Notes under the pieces: generated by a model
Seen by the model: the letters and a program-made list of their open reading frames with translations, nothing else
Told to the model about the DNA's origin: nothing
The model's database searches: none
Position numbers and translations under genes: made by a program
NCBI GenBank assembly: GCA_964486825.1
Contig: CAZAQS010000081.1
Span: 1-18,465, forward strand
Direction: 5' to 3'
DNA from: CAZAQS01 sp964486825
Lineage (GTDB): Bacteria > Chloroflexota > Anaerolineae > Anaerolineales > UBA4823
DNA length: 18,465 nucleotides
In this document: in pieces, positions 1 through 6,697 of the stretch
Layout of the letters: every line of letters begins with the position of its first letter
Position numbering within the stretch: the first letter of the stretch is position 1

Positions 1-1
1 G

Positions 2-1138
2 CTGTTCCCGGGCCGGGTTGAGGTAGGGATGTTCCGCAGGACAGAGCTTCATCTGGCGGCTGCTACTGAAGAGCCCAGCGGTGCTACATCCCTGAGCCTC
101 AACCAAACTTACGGCAATACTCATCTCCGTTTGCTTGGAAGTGATGATGTGCGGGTCGTTCTAAAGACCGAGTACGCCACGCTGACCACCCTGGCTCCCG
201 GTACGGATTTTGTGGTCTGCCACACTCCCGATAGGATCACCTGTGGGGTTGTAAATGAAGGGACGGTGGAGTTCCGGGCCCAGGGACAGGCTGTGATCGC
301 CGAAAAGGGTGAGGCGGTGTATGTCAGGCCCGGGGAGCCTCCCTCACCTGCCATCTGTGCCCGCCAGGACGAGGTCCTGGATTGGCTGACCCGCATCCAG
401 GGCACAGGGGAATTTAACGGCCTTGGGGCGATCGTTAGCGCCTGGCCTCAAGAACCCTGCTATCTTCCAGGCCAAGCGACACCCACTGTTGAAGCTGCCC
501 ACTTACCGTCTGGTGAAGGGATGGTAAAGGTCGAGGGCGGGACCTATGAAATCGGCCGGGCTGAGGCTGACAACTTCCATATCGCAGCCCAAGAGATCAT
601 GCTGGAAGGGTTCTGGATCGATATATTCGAAGTGACCAACGCTCAGTACCAGGCCTACCTGGAAGCAACCGGCAGCCAGCCGCCGCTCGTCTGGCCGGGT
701 GGGGCGGAACACCCGGTACAAGGGGTGACCTGGGAAGAAGCGAGCGCGTACTGCACATGGGAAAACAAGCGCCTGCCCAGCGAGGCCGAGTGGGAAGTGG
801 CAGCCCGCGGCCCCGGCCCGCAGCCCCGATTGTACCCGTGGGGCGATGACCGGACGGCGGAAGGCCAGGTCGATCGCCTGCCTCTGACGGAAACTTACCC
901 GGTTGGCGCTTACGCCTTCAATATCAGTCCCTCCGGCGTTTACGATATGGCCGGTAATGTATGGGAGTGGGTTGGTGAGCCATACGCTCCTGCTGCGGAA
1001 GGCGATTTGATCTTGCGCGGTGGACGGCACGGCTTGATCCGCGATTCGGCTTACCGACAGTTTGCTGCTCCCAATCCAGAGCTTTTTATACCATTTGCCG
1101 GCTTCCGCTGCGCAGTTGACCGGGTTGAAGGAGAATAG
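2..1138 (+). CDS. FecR-like / FGE-sulfatase-like domain protein, 5' partial
   Basis: The frame is open to the left window edge, so the N-terminus is missing. The ATG at 29 has a GAGG five bases upstream but lies inside what looks like a FecR-type beta domain (in-frame LFPGRVEV before it, YATLTTLAPGTDFVV after it), so I treat it as internal. Counting from that ATG, residues 1-135 are FecR-like and about 163-369 form an FGE/SUMF1-type fold: GMVKVEGGTYEIG, WIDIFEVTNAQYQAYL, GVTWEEASAYC, RLPSEAEWEVAARG, YDMAGNVWEW, LRGG and a C-terminal GFRCA. True formylglycine-generating enzymes use two Cys near the C-terminus. Here only the GFRC Cys is visible and the upstream position reads SAYRQF, so sulfatase-activating chemistry is unlikely; ligand binding or a structural role is more plausible. 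Its stop is 1 nt before the next start. Fold call is firm, function is not. Confidence 0.8.
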   Translation: MFPGRVEVGMFRRTELHLAAATEEPSGATSLSLNQTYGNTHLRLLGSDDVRVVLKTEYATLTTLAPGTDFVVCHTPDRITCGVVNEGTVEFRAQGQAVIAEKGEAVYVRPGEPPSPAICARQDEVLDWLTRIQGTGEFNGLGAIVSAWPQEPCYLPGQATPTVEAAHLPSGEGMVKVEGGTYEIGRAEADNFHIAAQEIMLEGFWIDIFEVTNAQYQAYLEATGSQPPLVWPGGAEHPVQGVTWEEASAYCTWENKRLPSEAEWEVAARGPGPQPRLYPWGDDRTAEGQVDRLPLTETYPVGAYAFNISPSGVYDMAGNVWEWVGEPYAPAAEGDLILRGGRHGLIRDSAYRQFAAPNPELFIPFAGFRCAVDRVEGE

Positions 1139-1139
1139 C

Positions 1140-2753
1140 ATGAACAAGCGCACCCATCCCTATTGCAACCGCATGGCAATCACCATCCTGCTCGCTTTAG
1201 CTCTGGCAGGCTGTTCGATGGGCAGGGGTGAGACCAGCCTGCCCTCTACAGCTACCGCTCCACCAGCCCCCGCAAGCACGAATACACCCGCCCCAACAAA
1301 TACGCTTGCTCCTACCCCTACTCCCGCCGTCACCCAGGCGCCTGTTCCTACAATAGAAACGATATCCCAGGAAGGGCTGCTGTATTTTGATGATTTCACG
1401 GACACCGGCAGCGGCTGGGGAGGGATCGCATTCGACAACTCCTACATCGGCTACCACGAACCGGGTTACTACCACGTCGAGGTGCATGCGCCGAATTCCA
1501 ACGAGCTGGTTCCGGTCCCAGGGCAGTCTTTCACCGACTTCACCGCCGAGGTAGAGATCTTCGCAGATGCAGACCTGAGCGTTCCCGAGGGCGATTACTC
1601 CTACGGGCTGGTCTTCCGCCGCTCCGGAAACCTGTTCTACGCTTTCACCCTCTCCCCCAACACCAAGAACTGGAGCGTCACCAAGCACTCCCTCAGCGGC
1701 GTGGAAGTCCTCCAGGAAGGCAATGAAGACTCCATCAACGGTGTGGGGACTGTCAATATCTTACGGGTGGACGCCCAGGGAGAGGCCTTCACCTTCCATA
1801 TCAACGGGGAACAGGTCGCCCGCCTGAGGGACGGGGATTACGCTGGCGGGGAGGTGGGCTTCTTCGTCCAAACCCTGGACAACACCAAGGCCCACATCCA
1901 CTATGAGACCATCACGATCCGAGAAGTCGAGCTCGTGCAGGAAGGGCTGCTGTATTTTGATGATTTCACGGACACCGGCAGCGGCTGGGGAGGGATCGCA
2001 TTCGACAACTCCTACATCGGCTACCACGAACCGGGTTACTACCACGTCGAGGTGCATGCGCCGAATTCCAACGAGCTGGTTCCGGTCCCAGGGCAGTCTT
2101 TCACCGACTTCACCGCCGAGGTAGAGATCTTCGCAGATGCAGACCTGAGCGTTCCCGAGGGCGATTACTCCTACGGGCTGGTCTTCCGCCGCTCCGGAAA
2201 CCTGTTCTACGCTTTCACCCTCTCCCCCAACACCAAGAACTGGAGCGTCACCAAGCACTCCCTCAGCGGCGTGGAAGTCCTCCAGGAAGGCAATGAAGAC
2301 TCCATCAACGGTGTGGGGACTGTCAATATCTTACGGGTGGACGCCCAGGGAGAGGCCTTCACCTTCCATATCAACGGGGAACAGGTCGCCCGCCTGAGGG
2401 ACGGGGATTACGCTGGCGGGGAGGTGGGCTTCTTCGTCCAAACCCTGGACAACACCAAGGCCCACATCCACTATGAGACCATCACGATCCGAGAAGTCGA
2501 GCTACTACAATGGGCCTGCCGCGTCGTGGTGCAGTCGGTGAACCTGCGCTCGGGGCCGGGCACCAATTTCAGGCGCCTGACGACCCTGCTGCTAGGCGAC
2601 CAATTCGAGCCGCTGGAACGCACTTCGAACGGGCTGTGGATCAAGGCCCGGCTTGAAGAGGGGGGGCTTGAAGGCTGGGTAGCCAACGACCGGGCTTACG
2701 CGGAGTGCAATGTGGCGGTCGGGGACCTGCCCGTGACCGGTCCTACGCCCTAA
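1140..2753 (+). CDS. Lipoprotein with duplicated beta-sandwich domain and SH3b domain
   Basis: A 537-aa secreted lipoprotein. An ATG at 1140 with AAGGAG at 1128-1133, just after the stop of the upstream gene, is preferred over the in-frame ATG at 1062, which would overlap that gene by 77 nt and push the signal peptide inward. A hydrophobic stretch ends in a lipobox LAGC (Cys25). A Pro/Thr/Ala-rich linker follows (about 30-75), typical of surface-exposed proteins. Residues about 77-265 and 267-455 are two identical copies of a domain starting EGLLYFDDFTDTGSGWG, with the look of concanavalin A/LamG-like or keto-disaccharide-hydrolase-like folds. Residues about 459-525 are a bacterial SH3 domain (VNLRSGPGTNF, GWV) flanked by two Cys. 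I infer binding of polysaccharide or cell wall on the outer face of the cell. Probably co-transcribed with the FecR-FGE gene. The exact ligand cannot be told. Confidence 0.85.
   Translation: MNKRTHPYCNRMAITILLALALAGCSMGRGETSLPSTATAPPAPASTNTPAPTNTLAPTPTPAVTQAPVPTIETISQEGLLYFDDFTDTGSGWGGIAFDNSYIGYHEPGYYHVEVHAPNSNELVPVPGQSFTDFTAEVEIFADADLSVPEGDYSYGLVFRRSGNLFYAFTLSPNTKNWSVTKHSLSGVEVLQEGNEDSINGVGTVNILRVDAQGEAFTFHINGEQVARLRDGDYAGGEVGFFVQTLDNTKAHIHYETITIREVELVQEGLLYFDDFTDTGSGWGGIAFDNSYIGYHEPGYYHVEVHAPNSNELVPVPGQSFTDFTAEVEIFADADLSVPEGDYSYGLVFRRSGNLFYAFTLSPNTKNWSVTKHSLSGVEVLQEGNEDSINGVGTVNILRVDAQGEAFTFHINGEQVARLRDGDYAGGEVGFFVQTLDNTKAHIHYETITIREVELLQWACRVVVQSVNLRSGPGTNFRRLTTLLLGDQFEPLERTSNGLWIKARLEEGGLEGWVANDRAYAECNVAVGDLPVTGPTP
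1368..2503 (+). repeat. Perfect 566-bp direct tandem duplication, 570-bp period
   Basis: Copy 1 is 1368-1933 and copy 2 is 1938-2503, separated by 4 nt. By eye the two copies are identical base for base, including third codon positions, and the 570-bp period keeps the frame (190 codons). Each copy encodes one complete domain of the lipoprotein. Identity at silent sites means either a very recent duplication, ongoing gene conversion, or an assembly error. Confidence 0.95.
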
Positions 2754-5700
2754 CGCCCTTCCGGCCACTGCTCGCAGGTCGCCCGGTAGGGTTGGTTATT
2801 GAAAGACTGCTCCCATTCCTGTTGGGTTAAGTTCCTGCCGGCGCTCCAGCACGCCATCTCCATCAGCTCTTCCTGCTGCACCAGCCACAACCGGACGGTT
2901 GGGTCCCGGCTGCCGGTTGCCAGCCAACGCCCATCCGGGCTGAAAGCCAAGTTGCTGATGGGTCCTACATGCTCACCTAGTAGATGCCAATTCTGATTTG
3001 AATCCCACATCCAGGCAGTCCCATCTGCGCTGCCGGTCGCCAGCCAATCTCCATCTGGGCTGAAAGACAGGGCGGTGAGGACCTCCTGGTGTCCGGATAG
3101 GACCCAGTTGTTGGCATTGGGGTCACCGGATGCCAGGTCCCAGACCCGGGCCGACTGGTCGCCACCGCCGGTTACCAGCTCACTCCCATCAGGGCTGAAG
3201 GCCAGTGCCGCCACCCAGCGGGTATGCCCTTGCAGGACGAGCGACTCTGCCCCGGGGCTACTGGCCTGCAGATCCCATAAGCGGGCCGTGGCGTCCAGGC
3301 TGCCGCTTGCCAGCCAGCGCCCTTCCGGGCTGAAAGCCAGGGCTGTGATTTTACCTTCGTGCCCCTCCAGGCGGGTTCCCCCGGCGGCGGGGTCTGTGGA
3401 ATGCGTATCCCACAGCCGGGCGGTGCGGTCTGCGCTCCCGGTCGCCAGCCAGCGCCCGTCCGGGCTGAAGGCCAGATGAGTAACTTCATCGTTGTGACCG
3501 CTCAGCTCGGTAGAAGCTGCGCCAGGATCGGGAGTCTGAAGGTCCCATAGCCGGGCCGTCTGGTCTCCGCTCCCGGTCGCCAGCCAGCGCCCATCTGGGC
3601 TGAAGGCCAGCGTGTTGACCCAGAGCGTATGGCCCACCAGGGGGGTTGGATTAGCCGCCGAGAGATCTGCCTCCAGCTGCCAGAGCCAGGCGGCGCCGTC
3701 CTGGCTGCCGCTTGCCAGCCAGCGCCCGTCAGGGCTGAATGCCAGTCCGGTGATGCCCATCCAATCACCGTCCATGCTGGCTGCCTCAAGGACCGAGGTT
3801 CCAGGTCCTACTCTCCACATGCGGATGCTGTTGTCATTCCCCCCGGTTGCCAGCCAGACGCCGTCCGGACTGAAAGCCAGGACCGTTACTTCAGCGGTAT
3901 GGCCGGTCAACAAAACCGGGTTGCCGGACGGCAAGGCCTCTCCCAGCTCCCACAAGCGGGCCGAGTCATCGAAGCCCCCGCTAGCCAGCCAGCGCCCGTC
4001 GGGGCTGAAGGCAAGAGCTGCCACCTGGTCGTCGTGACCGCGCAAAATGAGAGGTTCTTCGATGTTCCTGTCAAAGTCCGCCTGCCAGAGGCGTACGCTG
4101 TTGTCCCGGCTGGCCGTCGCCAGCCAGCGCCCGTCGGGGCTGAAGGCCAGGCTGGAAAGGGCCGCTTCGTGCCCGTGCAGGATGAGCCCATCTGCAGGCG
4201 AGCCCAGGTTTTGCAGGTCCCAAATCCTGGCCGTCCGGTCTGCGCTCCCGGTTGCGAGCCAGCGTCCGTCCGTGCTGAAGGCCAGGGCGGTAACTTCGCC
4301 CTCGTGCCCCTGCAGGCTGGGCGACTCCGCGGCCGGGCCGAGGTTTTGCAGGTCCCATATCCTGGCCGTCTGGTCCCCGCTCCCAGTCGCCAACCAGCGA
4401 CCGTCCGGGCTGAAAGCCAGGCCGGTGACTTGCTGGGTATGCCCTGGCAAGCTGTGCGGTTCGGCAGGGATCCCGGCTCCCAGAAACCAAAGCAGGACAG
4501 AGCCGTTCAAGCCGCCCGTGGCCAACCAACCTCCGTCGGGGCTGAATCCCAGCGCCTGGACCGGGCTGTCCTGGCCTTCTAGCTCGAGCGGATGAACCAC
4601 CTCCCCGCTTCCCAGGTCCCATACATAAGTGGAGGTGTCGATGCTGCCGCCAGCCAGCCAGCGCCCGCCCGGGCTGAAAACCAGAGAGTTGAGTGGGGCA
4701 TGCGGGCCGCGCAGTAGCATAGCCTGCTCGGACGGCGCTCCGGCCTGCAAATCCCACAGACTTACGGTAAAATCACGCGCTTGCTCGGCCCCGGCTGCCA
4801 GCCAGCGCCCATCCGGGCTGAAGGCCAGGGCGGTTGATTGATCCCCAAATCCACCCAACACGACCGGCTGCGCGGCGGGGTCTGGGGAACCCATATCCCA
4901 CAGCCGGACGGCTGCCCCACCGCTGTCATTGCTGGCGGTCGCCAGCCAGCGCCCGTCCGGGCTGAAAGCCAGCCTCTCCACATCGTTCTCATGCCCGCTC
5001 AGCGGAATACCGTGCGGGTCTTTGAGCACCATGCGCAGGCTTTCTCGAACCGCAGGTACGGTCGGGGTATCGGAGAACAAGTAATTGTTTGCCTCGACAG
5101 CCAATAGCAAGCTCCTCTGGGGAAAGGTTTCCAGTAGTGCCTGGGCCTGGGATGCCAAAAATCCAGAGTGCACCAGGCGCGCCTGGCGCTGAGCTTCGAG
5201 CGCCTGCCTGCGGGCCTCTTCCGTGGCTTGCCGGGCCTGCAAGTACGCCAGTGTGGCCAGGACCGCCAGGACCATCGACAAGACTCCCAGGACTGCGATC
5301 AGGCGGGTGAGCCGGCGAGCTCGCCGCTCGCGTTCGGATACGGTCCGGCAGGCTTCCAGGAACTCCACTTCGGAGGACAGGAGCTCGTCCCGGCGCCCCG
5401 AAGCCCAGCGCTCCGCTTCTAGCAGGTCGGACCCGTGCAGCAGCAGCCGCTCCGGGCGGCCTTGCTGCTCCCAGACGCCGGCTTGTTTCTGGAGCGGGCT
5501 GAGGTTTTCCTTGAACCAGGCGGCATTGTCCGAGCGCACCGGGACGATCAGCCGGTCGTGGGCCAGCTCGAACCAGGTGGCCCCGCCGCGCTTCTCCGCC
5601 CGCACCAGGTGAGCGTCGACCATCAGCCGGATGGCGCGCGGGTCCAACCCACCGCTCCGCTCGGATCCCATCAGAACCGTGCCGCGCAGCCCCCCCTCAG

Positions 5701-6697
5701 TGATCAGTTTCTGGTCGAACCACTCGCGGATGCTCCGCTCGCTGGCACCGGTCTCCCGGGCGGCTGCAGACACGCGCTGAGCGTAGTAATCGGCCAGCGA
5801 CTCATCCACTTCCCCGAACGCAGCCAGGTCGGCCTCCTGGATCCGAGCGGGGTCCGGGCGCGGCGCCTCCCACAGGCGGTGGCAGACCACCTGGAGCTGG
5901 ACTGGCTCGATAAACGGGCCGAGCTGCATTTCCATCTCCCCGTCCGGGCGCTGCACCCGCACCCGGCGCAGGTCATCCACCAATTTTTCCACGGCTGCAT
6001 CTTCGAATTCCACCCCGGCCTGCCGGGCCGGCCCCTGGATCGCCTGGCGGGCGGCCTGGATGCCCAGCAGGTCGAGGCGGAAGGTGTTGCTGAGCCAGCT
6101 CGGCACCAACAGCAAATAGGGGTCGAGGGCAGTCACCAGATCCTCCCGCATCGAGAACAGGGCCCAAAGATTGGCTTCTTCCAGGGCCTCGCCTACCTGC
6201 CTGAAAAACTCGCGCTTGGCTTCCTGGTCAGTCGGGTCCAGGGACAGGATCTCCTCGAACTGGTCGAAGATCAGCACCTCGACGCCGCGCCCGCCGTCCG
6301 TGTTTTGGCGTTCTGCCAGGTACTCGCGCAGGCTCATCCCCGCCAGGCGCTCGAGCGGGAATTTATCGCCATCCGGGATATCTTCTTCCAATGAAAGCAG
6401 CGAGCTGAAAATATAGCGGTTGGCAACCCGGACATCCCCAGGGGAAGCCGCCTGGTCCAGGTTGACGCGTACCACTGGCCTCACCCGGAACTTCATCGCC
6501 GTGAGGCGGGGGATCAAGCTGGCCTGGATCAGGGAGGTCTTACCGGCTCCAGAGGGGGAATACAGCAGTACAATGCGCTCGGCGATGATCAAATTGGTCA
6601 ATTGATCCGTTTCCCGCTCGCGGCCGTAGATCTGTTCGCCCCGCCGGAACGAACGCGGTCCAACGTAAGGATTCTCACCCATCACAGGTGTCGCCAT
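2750..6697 (-). CDS. nSTAND NTPase with transmembrane helix and 16 WD40 repeats
   Basis: A 1315-aa signalling ATPase of the STAND class. The ATG at 6697 is chosen because GAAGG lies a few bases upstream; ATGs at 6730 and 6682 are alternatives. After the ENPYVGPRSF lead-in come a Walker A (SPSGAGKT, 47-54) and Walker B (LIFDQFEE, 142-149), then a winged-helix-like region to about 400. A basic stretch (RERRARR) precedes one hydrophobic helix at about 462-486, then an Ala/Gln/Arg-rich coiled coil. Residues about 565-1272 are 16 WD40 blades (core LAFSPDGRWLATGS..D.TARLWDL). A C-terminal tail has two Cys. In STAND proteins the repeats sense a ligand and the NTPase oligomerises to switch on an effector; here the likely effector is the CHAT protein encoded upstream with a 16-nt overlap. 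Its stop overlaps the convergent lipoprotein stop by 4 nt. Domain calls are firm; the biological trigger is unknown. Confidence 0.9.
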   Translation of the reverse strand: MATPVMGENPYVGPRSFRRGEQIYGRERETDQLTNLIIAERIVLLYSPSGAGKTSLIQASLIPRLTAMKFRVRPVVRVNLDQAASPGDVRVANRYIFSSLLSLEEDIPDGDKFPLERLAGMSLREYLAERQNTDGGRGVEVLIFDQFEEILSLDPTDQEAKREFFRQVGEALEEANLWALFSMREDLVTALDPYLLLVPSWLSNTFRLDLLGIQAARQAIQGPARQAGVEFEDAAVEKLVDDLRRVRVQRPDGEMEMQLGPFIEPVQLQVVCHRLWEAPRPDPARIQEADLAAFGEVDESLADYYAQRVSAAARETGASERSIREWFDQKLITEGGLRGTVLMGSERSGGLDPRAIRLMVDAHLVRAEKRGGATWFELAHDRLIVPVRSDNAAWFKENLSPLQKQAGVWEQQGRPERLLLHGSDLLEAERWASGRRDELLSSEVEFLEACRTVSERERRARRLTRLIAVLGVLSMVLAVLATLAYLQARQATEEARRQALEAQRQARLVHSGFLASQAQALLETFPQRSLLLAVEANNYLFSDTPTVPAVRESLRMVLKDPHGIPLSGHENDVERLAFSPDGRWLATASNDSGGAAVRLWDMGSPDPAAQPVVLGGFGDQSTALAFSPDGRWLAAGAEQARDFTVSLWDLQAGAPSEQAMLLRGPHAPLNSLVFSPGGRWLAGGSIDTSTYVWDLGSGEVVHPLELEGQDSPVQALGFSPDGGWLATGGLNGSVLLWFLGAGIPAEPHSLPGHTQQVTGLAFSPDGRWLATGSGDQTARIWDLQNLGPAAESPSLQGHEGEVTALAFSTDGRWLATGSADRTARIWDLQNLGSPADGLILHGHEAALSSLAFSPDGRWLATASRDNSVRLWQADFDRNIEEPLILRGHDDQVAALAFSPDGRWLASGGFDDSARLWELGEALPSGNPVLLTGHTAEVTVLAFSPDGVWLATGGNDNSIRMWRVGPGTSVLEAASMDGDWMGITGLAFSPDGRWLASGSQDGAAWLWQLEADLSAANPTPLVGHTLWVNTLAFSPDGRWLATGSGDQTARLWDLQTPDPGAASTELSGHNDEVTHLAFSPDGRWLATGSADRTARLWDTHSTDPAAGGTRLEGHEGKITALAFSPEGRWLASGSLDATARLWDLQASSPGAESLVLQGHTRWVAALAFSPDGSELVTGGGDQSARVWDLASGDPNANNWVLSGHQEVLTALSFSPDGDWLATGSADGTAWMWDSNQNWHLLGEHVGPISNLAFSPDGRWLATGSRDPTVRLWLVQQEELMEMACWSAGRNLTQQEWEQSFNNQPYRATCEQWPEGR
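2880..5003 (-). repeat. 16 tandem WD40-coding units, about 135 bp each
   Basis: The + strand motif gggctgaa (complement of the FSPDG codons; cgtgctgaa and cggactgaa variants occur) recurs 16 times, near 2937, 3057, 3191, 3325, 3462, 3597, 3731, 3866, 4000, 4137, 4271, 4407, 4537, 4672, 4815 and 4961. The spacing is close to 135 bp (45 codons). About 30 bp around each motif is nearly identical in most units. Blades 5 and 11 share GSGDQTAR, and blades 6 and 12 share GSADRTAR, which points to duplication of a multi-blade block. Sixteen blades could form two eight-bladed propellers or a 7+9 arrangement. Confidence 0.9.

Noticed and set aside
29..1138. ATG at 29 as the true start of the FecR/FGE gene
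   Set aside because: A ribosome binding site-like GAGG is present, but the frame is open upstream and the FecR-like domain continues before it, so the gene is probably cut by the window edge.
3629..4582. Long + strand open frame (317 codons) opposite the WD40 region
   Set aside because: It is a mirror of the repeated WD40 codons, with a low-complexity repetitive product and no recognisable domain. The - strand frame has clear WD40 motifs.
2880..5003. Regular repeats at about 135 bp resembling a CRISPR or satellite array
   Set aside because: The period equals one WD40 blade (45 codons), the units stay in frame, and the variable parts also code for blade sequence.
5435..6394. Long + strand open frame (319 codons) opposite the STAND NTPase
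   Set aside because: Antisense shadow in GC-rich DNA; the opposite strand encodes Walker A and B motifs.
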